Part shown: positions 48,301 through 61,014 of the stretch, in pieces | How positions within the stretch are numbered: position 1 is the stretch's first letter | Layout of the letters: each line of letters begins with the position of its first letter | Assembly (NCBI GenBank): GCA_947172415.1 | Contig: OX359198.1 | Coordinates: forward strand, 6,355,401-6,419,400 | DNA length: 64,000 nt | Direction of reading: 5' to 3' | Source of the DNA: Chondrosia reniformis | Taxonomy: Eukaryota > Porifera > Demospongiae > Chondrillida > Chondrillidae | Notes under the pieces: generated by a model | What the model was told of the DNA's origin: nothing | Databases searched by the model: none | The model's input: only the letters and a program-made list of their open reading frames with translations | Made by a program: the position numbers and the translations under genes

Positions 48301-51300
48301 AGTGATCTACAGTTGTGGTTGGATTATCAACTATTTCATAATCAAGTTAAATGGCTCATGGTTTATTTGACTGTGCAATTCTTTAGGTAATCCACAATCC
48401 CATTACATACATTACTCACTACAACAGTACATCTACCGTTGGGTAAAGGTAGAATACGTACATTTTTGCTTCACCTCTAGTTTGAGGTGGTTCTTTGCGA
48501 ACCAGGTTCTCTAAGCGATAGCAGTCTTGCTCCAACTGTTGTAGGTTGTCATGGATACGACCCTCATGACCTTAAGAATAAGAACAGGAAATAGTTTAAG
48601 TAACAATACTTTGGTGTTCAAAGGTTAAGGCACCTTCAGAAGTTTCACTCATTCACATATTCATATATGTATACATTCATATGTACACATTCACTAGTAT
48701 ATATAGTATAGTATATATACGCATGTATGTAGGTTTTTTTTGTTTTTTTTTTCTGTAGCTTAACTATGATACTATACTGTATATATGTACGTAACATTCA
48801 AGTGATGCTTTGCAGGTATAAAATTTAAGGTTGTTATATGTAGATGAGCCTCCATTTTACATACATGAATAATCTAAAACACCATTTTTCCACAGGAGAT
48901 GTCAACCAATGTGAGCCTGAGGAAGAATAGACTATTTTCCTAGACCTACGTATTACTTATAGGGAAAAGCTATAGAGCTTAGGATGAGGAGATACATATG
49001 TTAGCCTCCATTTCTATAACATAAGTAACTTGAGTTGGGAAAAAAATGAGTGAATTGTACATCTGAAAATGAAATCAGCATTCACTTACAATAAATCTGT
49101 TACTATAGAGAGTACATAAAACAGCCTTTAATTTAGTATGATCGTCTGAGCTAAAGGGCCACATAGAACCCCTTGGTGTTGCTATGGCAACATGTCTATG
49201 TAGTGCCAATCAATATCCATAAGTCAGTGATTCTACAAATGGCTTTGAAAGTGGTCTCAGGCAAATAATGAAAAAAAGAAGCATTTTTTCAAAAATTCAC
49301 AAATCAAATATCTTTAGTTCCACATTGCTTACATACTGGTACCATTTTTGAACATGTGCTTAAAGCATGGTAACAGACACATAAACTGAGTACTGTATTG
49401 TATCTGGTTCATACATCCCATAGAATGGGAATAGAAATCATACATGCAAAACTTTTGTCATTTCAACAAGGTTAAATTGAATAAGTGTTTAATGTAATGA
49501 AAAAAAGAAAAAAAAGATGCAGAAATAGCATAGAAGACTGCGAACATAACAGATGTACACATAAAGGCTAGCATCAATCAGAAACAACTTACCAGAAATG
49601 GAAGTGGAAGTCAGTTCATGGAGACCCCTTTGAGTATCCATCAATAACCTAGAAATAAGTACAAAATTGTTCATGCTTGTGTACGTACCTAGCTCTGATA
49701 GCTAAGGTAATGTAAAGGTTAGATTGACAATTCATTAGTACGACATGTTATACACAATATTATTTCTTATATCTGGTTCTTATAGCTCCCTTTGATTACA
49801 TGTCATGTGATCAAAGGGAGCTATAAGAACCAGATATAAGAATTAAGAAGTAAGGGTAGAATTCCCAGAAACTACTATCTAATCCTCTTCCAAAAATACA
49901 CAGGTTACACTCCCTATGTCTGTGTCTACCTCAGTCCCCATGTCTGTGTCTACCTCAGTCCCTATGTCTGTGTCTACCTCAGTCCCTATGTCTGTGTCTA
50001 CCTCAGTCCCCATGTCTGTGTCTACCTCAGTCCCCATGTCTGTGTCTACCTCAGTCCCCATGTCTACCTCAGTCTGTCTACCTCAGTCCCCATGTCTACC
50101 TCAGTCCCCATGTCTGTGTCTACCTCAGTCCCCATGTCTGTGTCTACCTCAGTCCCTATGTCTGTGTCTACCTCAGTCCCCATGTCTGTGTCTACCTCAG
50201 TCTGTCTACCTCAGTCCCCATGTCTATGTCTACCTCAGTCCCCATGTCTATGTCTACCTCAGTCCCCATGTCTATGTCTACCTCAGTCCCCATGTCTATG
50301 TCTACCTCAGTCCCCATGTCTGTGTCTACCTCAGTCCCCATGTCTATGTCTACCTCAGTCCCTATGTCTATGTCTACCTCAGTCCCCATGTCTGTGTCTA
50401 CCTCAGTCCCCATGTCTACCTCAGTCCCCATGTCTATGTCTACCTCAGTCCCTATGTCTATGTCTACCTCAGTCCCCATGTCTATGTCTACCTCAGTCCC
50501 TATGTCTGTGTCTACCTCAGTCCCCATGTCTATGTCTACCTCAGTCTGTCTACCTCAGTCCCCATGTCTATGTCTACCTCAGTCCCTATGTCTGTGTCTA
50601 CCTCAGTCCCCATGTCTGTGTCTACCTCAGTCCCCATGTCTATGTCTACCTCAGTCTGTCTACCTCAGTCCCCATGTCTATGTCTACCTCAGTCCTTATG
50701 TCTGTGTCTACCTCAGTCCCCATGTCTGTGTCTACCTCAGTCCCCATGTCTATGTCTACCTCAGTCCCTATGTCTGTGTCTACCTCAGTCCCCATGTCTG
50801 TGTCTACCTCAGTCCCCATGTCTACCTCAGTCCCCATGTCTATGTCTACCTCAGTCCCCATGTCTATGTCTACCTCAGTCCCCATGTCTATGTCTACCTC
50901 AGTCCCCATGTCTGTGTCTACCTCAGTCCCCATGTCTATGTCTACCTCAGTCTGTCTACCTCAGTCCCCATGTCTATGTCTACCTCAGTCCCTATGTCTG
51001 TGTCTACCTCAGTCCCCATGTCTGTGTCTACCTCAGTCCCCATGTCTATGTCTACCTCAGTCTGTCTACCTCAGTCTGTCTACCTCAGTCTGTCTACCTC
51101 AGTCTGTCTACCTCAGTCCCCATGTCTATGTCTACCTCAGTCCCCATGTCTATGTCTACCTCAGTCCCCATGTCTATGTCTACCTCAGTCCCTATGTCTG
51201 TGTCTACCTCAGTCCCCATGTCTATGTCTACCTCAGTCTGTCTACCTCAGTCTGTCTACCTCAGTCCCCATGTCTATGTCTACCTCAGTCCCCATGTCTA

Positions 51301-52495
51301 TGTCTACCTCAGTCCCCATGTCTATGTCTACCTCAGTCCCCATGTCTATGTCTACCTCAGTCCCTATGTCTATGTCTACCTCAGTCCCCATGTCTATGTC
51401 TACCTCAGTCCCTATGTCTGTGTCTACCTCAGTCCCCATGTCTATGTCTACCTCAGTCCCCATGTCTATGTCTACCTCAGTCTGTCTACCTCAGTCTGTC
51501 TACCTCAGTCTGTCTACCTCAGTCCCCATGTCTATGTCTACCTCAGTCCCTATGTCTGTGTCTACCTCAGTCCCTATGTCTGTGTCTACCTCAGTCCCTA
51601 TGTCTGTGTCTACCTCAGTCCCCATGTCTACCTCAGTCCCCATGTCTACCTCAGTCCCCATGTCTACCTCAGTCCCCATGTCTACCTCAGTCCCCATGTC
51701 TACCTCAGTCCCCATGTCTACCTCAGTCCCCATGTCTACCTCAGTCCCCATGTCTATCTCAGTCTGTCTACCTCAGTCCCCATGTCTACCTCAGTCTGTC
51801 TACCTCAGTCCCCATGTCTACCTCAGTCTGTCTACCTCAGTCCCCATGTCTACCTCAGTCCCCACGTCTACCTCAGTCCCCATGTCTACCTCAGTCTGTC
51901 TACCTCAGTCCCCATGTCTACCTCAGTCTGTCTACCTCAGTCTGTCTACCTCAGTCCCCATGTCTACCTCAGTCTGTCTACCTCAGTCCCTATGTCTATG
52001 TCTACCTCAGTCCCCATGTCTACCTCAGTCCCTATGTCTGTGTCTACCTCAGTCCCCATGTCTACCTCAGTCTGTCTACCTCAGTCCCCATGTCTGTGTC
52101 TACCTCAGTCCCCATGTCTACCTCAGTCCCCATGTCTATCTTAGTCGGAAAATGGTATCATAAATCCTATTATTATCTTTTTACGAGAAAGTGGGCAGTT
52201 CTGCTCAGAATAAACTGGTATAGGCGGATTGACTTAACGTACACAGAGTATCGATGGAGTAATACCACTTAATAGCGTACTAGGATCATAAATTTACGTA
52301 TCAAAACCATGCACAATCAAGTAAAATCTAACAACCAGACTACACGTATATAGATACCAAAAACACAATTGATATGATTCCGATCAAGGATATAGAAATC
52401 AATGCAATTACAACACAAGAGATTCATTACAGGTGATATTACAGAAATAGTCAAATGATACTGTACCTAAACGATTGTTCATATAACGCGTCCAT
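45321..52495 (-). CDS. GOSR2: Membrin-type Golgi Qb-SNARE
   Basis: Six exons with matching phases: 52495-52467, 49648-49593, 48570-48462, 47862-47784, 46202-46056 and 45485-45321, giving 194 residues (human 212). GOSR2/membrin is a Qb-SNARE that pairs with syntaxin-5, BET1 and SEC22 (or YKT6) in ER-to-Golgi fusion. The start MDALYEQSFRLLMDTQRGLH matches the family N-terminus. KEPPQTRGEAKMKVDQLIVD follows the human order. The SNARE motif runs to AMNTLGISNTLMRLIEKR. The C-terminus is a single tail anchor (WIFWAGIIITIAVMIFIIYM) followed by FRF. The 2.8 kb first intron holds a 2.2 kb minisatellite, so the protein is spread over 7 kb. Confidence 0.93.
45690..45850 (-). repeat. Dispersed repeat family 1, reversed copy in GOSR2 intron
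   Basis: GGTGGAATTCCCAGAAACAG, CCTCATCCAAAGCCCTCACT and TAGTTCCCTATAGGC appear in reverse order and strand relative to the copy at 40070. Confidence 0.75.
46529..46765. repeat. Foldback element with 70 bp arms in GOSR2 intron
   Basis: The arm at 46535-46604 (starting GGTACATCTTTCGATTCTTT) is the reverse complement of 46659-46728, with three mismatches seen in the outer 42 bp; all are transitions and two sit at CpG sites. The spacer holds GACCCTGAGGTCTTCTTCAG. The right flank GTTCGATGCAGTTAGAAG is shared with other copies. No coding capacity: a MITE-like foldback. Confidence 0.85.
47455..47625. repeat. Foldback element, second copy in GOSR2 intron
   Basis: Short inverted ends (ATCTTTTGAAAGGATCATCT and its complement before GATAAGTTCGATGCAG). 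The middle has GAAGAAGACCCTCGGGGTCT and CGCTCTAAAAGTCGAAAGAT, matching the other copies. Confidence 0.8.
48085..48330. repeat. Minisatellite, about 48 bp unit, in GOSR2 intron
   Basis: Five copies of a unit with CTATATCAGTGTTTTCAATG, then ATCTACAGTTGTGGTTGGAT. Non-coding: it lies between GOSR2 exons ending at 47862 and starting at 48462. Confidence 0.9.
49764..49842. repeat. Perfect inverted repeat, 33 bp arms
   Basis: Arm 49764-49796 (TTCTTATATCTGGTTCTTAT and onward) is an exact reverse complement of 49810-49842, with a 13 nt spacer. It lies in GOSR2 intron 1 beside the large minisatellite. Confidence 0.95.
49905..52145. repeat. 2.2 kb minisatellite in GOSR2 intron 1
   Basis: Over a hundred head-to-tail units built from CCCCATGTCTGTGTCTACCT plus CAGT (24 bp), with an 18 bp form lacking one GTCTGT/GTCTAT block and a 14 bp form (TCTGTCTACCTCAG). 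The 18 and 14 bp forms cluster from about 51600 rightwards; the 24 bp form dominates to the left. Long open frames through it are a by-product of unit length and change frame at each 14 bp unit. Not coding. Confidence 0.95.
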
Positions 52496-52768
52496 TTTTA
52501 GTCTTCTTACGCCAGTAAATTAGATAAGGCGATGTTATCCGATGACAACGACCATTGTACGCAGACAAAGGCCCGTTATTACGTATACGCCTCCTAGAAG
52601 CTTCCAGGGATTCAAAGTGGTTCCTAGAAAGCCAGCATCACACTAAACTCACAGCGTACCCAAGACTGTTGTCTAACCAAAGTATTGAGAGCTGCGAAAT
52701 CTTAAAAATACCTGAACTGAGCTTAAGCTTGTGTCTGAACTTTGTTCTGGAAACCTTCTGAATAAAGC
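52496..52768. promoter_or_regulatory. Divergent promoter region between GOSR2 and SPATS2-like gene
   Basis: The two start codons are 273 bp apart and point away from each other. The segment is less AT-rich than its surroundings (for example TTCTTACGCCAGTAAATTAG, GCCCGTTATTACGTATACGC). No TATA box was assigned. Confidence 0.5.
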
Positions 52769-55700
52769 ATGGAAAAAGCTGGTAAGTCTGTAATGCTAAG
52801 GAGGTGACCAAGTACGTGTATACCTTTATATCGCTCACTTTTTGTTGAATAAGAGCCTTTCGATGGGTGTTGTCAGTTATTAGTGTCTTAGTAACCTCTC
52901 AACTGTGTTTTGTGCGCGTGTGGTGAAAGTCGCTCTCAACTGTTTAACAATCAAATTGCTCTAAAGTGTGATCTCTAAAGTATGGGTTTTATTGGTTGTT
53001 TAATTAGCGCTCGCCACACAGTCGAGCTGACTGTACCTGCGAGCGCAGTCTCTACTCTTTACTGTAAAGGTATTTGCTTCCTTGTTATTGTACATCTCTA
53101 AGAATTCCTCTGTATTGCAGACACTTGTACATCGGTTAGCTGATGCGCTTAGACGTGACTACGAAGCGTGTCATTACACAGTTTTTAAATGACTGTATAA
53201 AGCTACCCCAGCGTACGTACGTATGTACAAGAGAGCTACATGCAATGTTTTCGACGCGTGTCAATCTTAATGCTACTTTATTAGTAGGTAGACCTATAAC
53301 TGCTTTCACGTTACGAGTGTACTTAATGTCAGTATATTTGGGGTTGATTATGAAAATGGTAATACACATTCATTGGATGCCCTCATCGCATCACCAGCAC
53401 TATTAATGTCTAAGTACCTCACTCAGTACAAATGTGTTCAATTAGTTCTCTGTAAAGTAAGTATCTCGTAGCTCAGAATCCTTCTCGTCTACTCTGTACT
53501 CTCTGTATACATGCTACTCAATAGTATGTTCGCATATACTAGGAACATACATACGTATATGGGCAAAGGTAATATGCTAAAAAGGCTTTCAGCTTTCTCT
53601 TTTCTTACAGTTAAAAAAGCTGCATTATTGTCTCCAACTGTTATTGTTCCTATTGACTACTCCACCACTGTCGAGTAGATTGTAGTATTGATTGCTGACA
53701 GATGGAGAGGAATTGTTTTGCGAGACAAAGCATTCATTTCCCTTCAATATCTGCCACCAGTGTATGTACACATGTATACCTGACATCCATGCCTAAGTGG
53801 CTTTGTAGATCCACTGTCACAGCTAGGTAGAAGTGCAGTGAGTGAGACCCTGCAATTAAGAGTACTCAGGTGACTATATATGGTGATTGCAACATTAAAT
53901 TGCCCTCTTCCTTAATATTATTATTATGTAACAGCTACAATATAAAGAATTGGACTTTATACATGTAGCTGTGAAATGTTTTCTGTATAAGGTTTTAATG
54001 TTTTCATGAGATGTCATTTAACAAAAGAATTTCTTTATACCAAATATTAACTTTAACATCCCATGTATGCGGGATATGGAATACCTTAAGGAAGAGGAGG
54101 TATGCCTTGAGGAAGAGGAGGTATGGGAAATTGAAGTAGTAGGCCCTTGTTTGGCGTTGTCATGGTGATGGACCCCTCTAGATTTCGGGGGCCCAGACTG
54201 TCAGTGGCTGAGGCTGTATCCTGTTAATGTACATAGTCTAAACATGTCATGCCTGCATTGTGTGCTTGTTAGATTCTTCTCTGTGCTGTACACTCAATCC
54301 AGTGAAGCCTGTATTCACAGTAAGCCTAAAAGAAGAAACCTTTTCCATACAAATCCATTTTCACAGTCGCTAATATACGTACTTACATACATGTGTTACT
54401 ATTTAGTTTTGTCTGTTAATTGAGATGTTGCATTGCTCTTACCATTTCACAACCTTGTGAATGGTTCACTTTGCACTCTCCACAACATACTTTGAACAAT
54501 CAGTCATAATAGGACCCAGCTGCTTAATCAGGTCTCACCAAATTATAGGGAGACAAGAGAGAATAGCATTATTGGCAAACAGACCCTGGACAGCTGGTTG
54601 TGGCCATCAGTGCTCTGCCATCAGTTTATTGACCACCTGGTAAATCATTTAACTCACTATTCCATGACCTGTGGCTCCAAAGTCATGTAGTAGACTAAAG
54701 ATTCCTTCTAACTGTTTGGGTAGTCGTATACAGCTCCGGTATACATGATTGTACAATGTTTTCCGTCATGTCGATTTATAGATTATTTCTCTTGTTTACA
54801 CTGAGACATGTTAGTAACTTACTCATCTCAAGTTGTCATCCCATTAAACACGCTACGGCTTAGGGTACATCACTGTAACGGTCCTGTTGTCAAGCCCATG
54901 ATATATTTTAGCATCTCTACTTATTTTATATACGTATATATAGCCTTTATATACTAATTTTATGCATGCAGTATGTAATATTTATACATATAACCTATGT
55001 ACTAATTTCAAGTATCCCATTTGTACCTATATACCTTATGTATACAATAGATCTGTTTCTGTGTAAATGTGTTAATGCATATGTATGTCCACCCCATATT
55101 GAGTATGTGTTTTATTTGACCTGCATATTTGTGCAAGCGGTGTATGGCTTTGACACCCTTGTCTCTGTGCACTGTACGCTTTACCTTCTGCAACAGGTCT
55201 GAGGCCTTCAAGGCTTGTAGGGTGCACTCTAGGTCAAGCCTCAGATGTGACACATTAACAGTGTCTCAACTAATGGAGGAGATCTAAATGTGCTCAATCC
55301 TTTAAATACACTGATCAGTTTTCTCATTTGAAATAAGATTTCAATTTGAAATAAGATTTCAATTTGAAATGTTAACTTTGTCTGATAGAACTAGTCTGCT
55401 TGATACCTCAAGTGTGTGACCCAATTGCTTTAGTATTTTTTTTGCCACTGAACAGCATAATAGTATGTGTATTGGTTTACTTTTAAAGTTAAAACACAAG
55501 TGAAACACTATTTGAACAGATCAAAACAACACTGAAATGAAGAGGAATTTGTTTCATTGTTTTTAGGCATAAATATCCTTGTTTTGCATATGTACATAAA
55601 TTGTAATGTACTATGGAATTGCAATGCGTATGTCTGTGGAATGATATACACATATAAAATGGTAGAATAAGGATTCCTTCTAACTGTGTGGAACTTATCT

Positions 55701-58700
55701 TTGGGATGGTACATCCTTCGACTTTTGAGTGCTTTTAAATGCTCAAAAGTCAAAGGATGTACCACCCCAAAGAACAGATAAAATGGCTTATTTGTTGTAA
55801 GATGAGTGGATTCCATATGAGCATCAGGGACAGTATTTTTATACAAGTTATTGAATGTTTCGACCACACGAAGGTAAGCAAAAGATTTAGGGTTGCTTTT
55901 GAGGTCAAAACATTCGATAAGTTGTATAAAATTACTGTTGCTGATGCTTATATGGAATCCACTGATTATATGTATGTATGTGTGAGAGTGTGGATAATGG
56001 ACTAAGTTGAAATTATTGTTAGATCAATAAGTTGAAGAGTTTAATTCTATTTATCTTGTTAGATTACAGTTAACTTCTTTACTCCATTTCCCACAGATGT
56101 TCAGTACTTGTCCAAGAACCACATCATTGTTGACCCTGTCAATGGTGCCGAGGTGCAGGAACCCGTTGTAAGTGTAGGCACAATGCATGTTATTTCTGAA
56201 ATCTGATTTAATAGTGCTCTTGTTTCAGTTGGTAATCTTCTGTCCTGCAATGTAATGTCTTTCACTGATGGCAGTAACACTAATACAGAGGTGTCAATGA
56301 GGCCCTGTGAGAAAGTCCTCGAGTAACTCAGTTATAACTTATGTGGTTAGGAATACAATGACTCAAGGCCTGTTGCTTTACTACTAATATTTAAATGTTG
56401 CTTTACTACTAATATTTAAATATTGCTTTACTACTAATATTTAAATATAGCCTTACTGATATTTAAATATAGCCTTACTGATATTTTTATACATAAGTAT
56501 TGGCTGTGTTGGATACTAGTCTAAATTTCAGGCACATTTTTACCTTTTTGTTATCAGTAGACTGTATCTCCAAGGTTTCCCATCCTAAAATACAGTAATA
56601 GTATGTACCTTCCTAGTTTCAATCTTGATTGATGACTTGAAAATTGAGGTCACTGAAGGTTGCTATTTGTTAGTGTCACCAAGTGACTGCTATTCAGTGT
56701 AAACTTGTTTTCAAAGACTGCATACATTGTCATAGCAACAGCAAAATAGTTAATACTTGGCTTGATATATACGTACATATAATATACAGAGCTAGGGAAC
56801 TCCATCCCATAGCTGCCTGCCAGTGCCTGCTGCCTGCCTGTGATAATTAAATAAGTTGTATAAACATGTTTGTCCAAGGGGTCTCATTAGTCTACAGTGG
56901 AATGGAACCCTCTGCTGCTCCTGCTGACCTTATCAGCTCTACAATGTGTGCATATGGAGGGAAGGCCTTATACCATATAAGGCTGTACCTATCTAAGAGT
57001 ACCTGTATATATGTCTATTGTATCTTCATCTAAAGCTCTCTTTAGGTTTAGTTCCCCTATAGGCTCTTTTTACAGAATAGGCATATAGCATGTAGGAAAA
57101 TGGTATCTTAGATTTTTCTGTATATATGTCTAAGAGTATCCATATTTGAGGTAGTATCTGTTTATCCCTGGGTGTATGTATGTATACATATGTAACCACA
57201 AAATACATATGAATATATGTCTACATACGTATGTAGCTGCATATGAATATATGTCTACATACGTATGTAGCTGCATATGGATATACATACATATGGTACA
57301 GCATATGAGTGGTATATTGACTGTGTCACTGTACTGGTTCCTGTCCTGTATGTCCAAATTTAGAAGAGGCTGTCCAAGAGATTTCCAAAGGTGAAGAAGG
57401 ATATCATTCTGAAGGTGCTTATTACCTGTGAGAACGAGGAAGAGGCAATCAGCAAGTTAACAAGTGGAGGTATAGCTCTAGAATCACTGTATACTTATTA
57501 CCACCCACATGGACAACTTTAATTAAGCTTATTGTACAGTTCAGCCCAAAGAATGTGAGGTTTAGAGGCATTCCTAACCCGAGCTAATTTATCTAATCAA
57601 TCTAATTCCCTTCAACATGTACGTTGTAAAAGAAATTGTATATACTGTATATATTGGATAAAAATAATATTTCATGGTCAATTTAATCTCCACGCATTTG
57701 TATAATACTTATCTGTAAATGTGGTTATCATGCATATATCATGTGTATCACATGTGTATCACATGTGTATCACATGTGTATCATGTGTATCAGTTGTGTA
57801 TCACATGTGTATCAGGTGTGTATCACATGTGTATCAGGTGTGTATCAGGTGTGTATCACATGTGTATCAGGTGTGTATCAGGTGTGTATCTCATGTGTAT
57901 CAGGTGTGTATCAGGTGTGTATCAGGTGTGTATCACATGTGTATCAGGTGTGTATCAGGTGTGTATCAGGTGTGTATCAGGTGTATATTGGTTCTGTATA
58001 ATGTATACACACTGTAAGTTCGTTTGAAGTAGGTTCCAATTGCTTTCTGTTCTCCTCTCTTCAGACGGCACAAGAGAGGCTCTTCAACAGTGGGACACTG
58101 TCAAGGGCAGCCGCAAAGGGAAGCCTTACAGTGCCACCAGAACAGGAAAGGTTAAAAAGGGCCAGGACCCCCAGGACCCCCAGGGCCCCCAGGGCTCCCC
58201 CCTAAACAGCAGTCCGTCTACCACCCACAGACCTATTGCCAATGGGGTTCTTGAAAATGCTTCTAATGGGCACATTTCTCAGGCTGACGTGATCCATTCT
58301 GATTCCAAAATTAATGGCCACTCAGATCCAGTCTTGGTTGATCAAATAAACAAAGTGGAAGTGTTGTTGAATGGCACCGTATCTCCTCCTCCTCCTCAGA
58401 CTAAAGAGGAGCTTCCTGATATACCCAGCCAAGTAGGGGAAGAGAGGGACAATAAAGCAGGCAGTCAGTCATCCAGTGACACCCGGCAGTCAGCTCCCCC
58501 TCTCCCACAGAGGAAACGAAATAGAAAGAGCAAGCACGTCTCATCCACCACTGATCAGATCACCAGAAAATCACCTACTCCCATCCCATCACAAACTAAA
58601 GGTCAGAATTTGAAGGAATCACTTGAAGATGAACAGAAGCAGGCAGTAGAAAAACAGGAAAATGGTAAGCAAGTGGAGAAGCAGGAAGAACAACAGGAAG

Positions 58701-61014
58701 CAGAGAAACCGGAAGACAGGAAACAGGAAGCAGAGAAACCGGAAGATAGGAAACAGGAAGCAGAGAAACCGGAAGATAGCAAGCAGGAAGTCAAGAGACA
58801 TGCACCTATAAAGCAATCAGAAAGAAAAAAAATTGACAAGTCAAACAACTTGAGTCACAAGACTAAAAAGCAGAATTCTAATATGAAACACGAAACTGGG
58901 CAGTCTTCTAAGACAGCTGTTACAACCAAAATTGTACCAACTGCAGAAATAGATGTCCTAAAAAAGAATGATTTAGCCAGAGGCAGATTAGACTCCAACA
59001 GTAGTACTGGGAGCAATGATTCAACAAAAAGACTCACAAAGGACCTCACCCGCTGTCATGTATCCCTCTCAAGACACCAGACAAACTTGCATGAGGTAAG
59101 TAGTGGGATCGATAGGATATCCTGGAAAAGGGCTTTGAAGACACAGACTGACATTAGCTTTCCTTTTTATTGAATACATATTGCCTTATATAAGCTGTTA
59201 GGTTGTGAAGACTTGACTAAGATATTGCTACTTGTCCTGTAAGGATTGTCATGTGACTCTCATGTGACCATTGCATCTCTGCTTCTCTTTTTAGCGTTGT
59301 GATGCATCATCGCGACTGATACACCTGATCTTCAGTCAACTCCAGAGCAGATTGAAGGACAGAGAGGAGTACCTCATTTCTCAATTGGAGGAAGTGAGAC
59401 GGAATGCTAACAAGGTCTTGGAGGATAGGAAGGAGACCTCTGGAAAGCTGAAGGCACAATCTGAGGCAATATCCCATTTAAGAGAAACTGAAGCTACTCA
59501 TTTGAAGGCTCAGATGAAGGTACTACTACTAACTATGCCTTTAAAGAGGATGTCCCTATAATTATATTCTTTATGATTATTTGTTTTCAAACCAAATTTT
59601 TCATCAACTTGTCTAAATACACTATCAAATTGAAGCTAAATTACAAATAGTTTTTTTAGAATTTCTTTAGCACAAGCATTCTTAGGTAGAAGATAATCCA
59701 TATGTATGCACTAACTATAGAGTCATTCGTAGTGTACGTACATATATGTACTATTGGGTCCCATACTTGCAGGCCTTCATCACTGACAAGAAGGTGGACG
59801 AGGAGATCGGATCTGTGTCACGTTTTCGTGGGAGTCCAGATGACCTCATGGAGCAGATCACCAATTTTGGGGAGATAGTTGACCTCAGTCACACTTACAC
59901 AAACTGGTATCCGAGGCAGGTAGTAGTGAGCTCTGCTATCCTTGCATCACTGTCCCCTCCGGCAACCGTTCCACTAGAATCATCCTCTTCACAGCAGACA
60001 GCTACTGGTCAAAAGCAAGCAAAGGATACAAGCCAGCAATCAGATGTGGCACATACAGATGCTACAGTGGATCCTCATGATCTTCGTGCTAAGCAAGAGA
60101 GAGTAAAGGACTCGCTGATGAACCAAGGAGTGTTCTTATTTCCACCTGGTGGCCAGTCACCACCCACCAAACCAGACGGCAAGCCAACCCAGGATCAGAC
60201 CAGGAGAGGGAAACAGAGGAAGCTGAAGGAGAAGAAGACAGTTGAAGGAGGAGAAATCAAGCCTAAAACTAGTAGCGAGGGCAAACAAGCTAGAAAGACA
60301 AAAAGCCCTAATGAAGAAACAAAAAGTGCTTCAAAAGATGAGGCAACTGTTCCAAAGAATGTTACAAAGAAAGATGCAGCCATCAAGAAGGACTCTGCGA
60401 GTGTTTCCAAGACGACCACTGATGACAGTGACCGGCAGGACACCAAGAGTGCCTCAAGTGTGTTCTCGCAGAGGAAGAAGAGGCATTATTACGAAGAGAG
60501 TGTAATCATCATTCATGAAAGAGTCAAACAGAAACCAGTAAAAGGTCAAAAGTCTGCTCCTCCGCAGCAACAGAACAGGCAGAAGAAGAATAGCACAAGG
60601 AATTTAAGACCTCATCAGAAGCCACTAGAAAATGGAGGGAGCACTGAACAGCCCACCAAAGAGGCTGGAACAGGATCTTCAGCTACAGTAAATCAATCTA
60701 ATGATCCCGTACCGTCTGCTGAAAGGGAAAATCAGGGACCATCCAATGACGACCATCAGAGTAACATTGGAATTGAGCAAAAGCCAACAAGCAGTAATTT
60801 GGAGACTTCCGATTCAGATATTAAGCAGTTGATATTTGAAGACAGCGACAACTCTCCATTCAACAGCGACACAGGAGATCCTAACCCTCAGCCAGTGCAG
60901 TCACAATCTAGGGTCTCACGTAAACAGTCCCTTTTGATTGTACCCACAAAGGAGATGGAGGGAGAAGAATGTGAGGAAACTTTCCAGCTCAAAATTGCTG
61001 CTCATGAGAGCTAA
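52769..61014 (+). CDS. SPATS2: SPATS2/SPATS2L-like protein
   Basis: Six exons with consistent phases: 52769-52781, 56097-56167, 57364-57469, 58065-59095, 59295-59519 and 59773-61014, giving 895 residues (human SPATS2 545). The family is cytoplasmic, RNA-binding in type and poorly characterised. Visible parts: an N-terminal CUE/UBA-like helix region (FPKVKKDIILKVLITCENEE), then DGTREALQQWDTVKG, matching the human motif just before its Lys-rich tract. A long polar Ser/Pro/Lys linker has three copies of a 10-residue AEKPEDRKQE repeat (about 58690-58790). The conserved core DLTRCHVSLSRHQ is followed by a coiled coil (REEYLISQLEEVRRNANKVL) and ITDKKVDEEIGSVSRFRG. The tail is long, disordered and basic. 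Length differences are all in low-complexity parts. SPATS2 versus SPATS2L cannot be decided. Confidence 0.88.
52782..56096. other. Large first intron of SPATS2-like gene
   Basis: 3.3 kb, AT-rich, with short tandem motifs (AATTTGAAATAAGATTTC near 55320-55370) and a foldback element at 55660-55775. No exon was needed to keep phase between the 13 nt first exon and exon 2. Confidence 0.55.
55660..55775. repeat. Foldback element in SPATS2-like intron 1
   Basis: GGTACATCCTTCGACTTTTG and its near complement CTCAAAAGTCAAAGGATGTA form the arms around about 15 bp. The left flank AGAATAAGGATTCCTTCTAA is the family's outer end. Confidence 0.8.
57025..57115 (-). repeat. Dispersed repeat family 1, reversed partial copy
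   Basis: ATCTAAAGCTCTCTTTAGGT, TTAGTTCCCCTATAGGCTCT and ATAGCATGTAGGAAAATGGT follow the reversed family order. Adjacent 57205-57285 holds a separate direct repeat of about 37 bp (ATATGTCTACATACGTATGT). Confidence 0.75.
57728..57990. repeat. Minisatellite, 10-11 bp unit, in SPATS2-like intron
   Basis: About 25 copies of GTGTATCACAT or GTGTATCAGGT end about 75 bp before the exon that starts at 58065. Confidence 0.92.

Noticed and set aside
49916..52272. Three overlapping plus-strand open frames of more than 640 codons (Ser/Pro/Val/Tyr-rich repeats)
   Set aside because: They are products of the 24/18 bp minisatellite, shift frame at 14 bp units, have no promoter or splice context, and lie inside GOSR2 intron 1 on the other strand.
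53143..53406. Overlapping open frames on both strands near 53.1-53.4 kb
   Set aside because: No domain, no consistent splice sites, and they lie in the SPATS2-like first intron; expected by chance.
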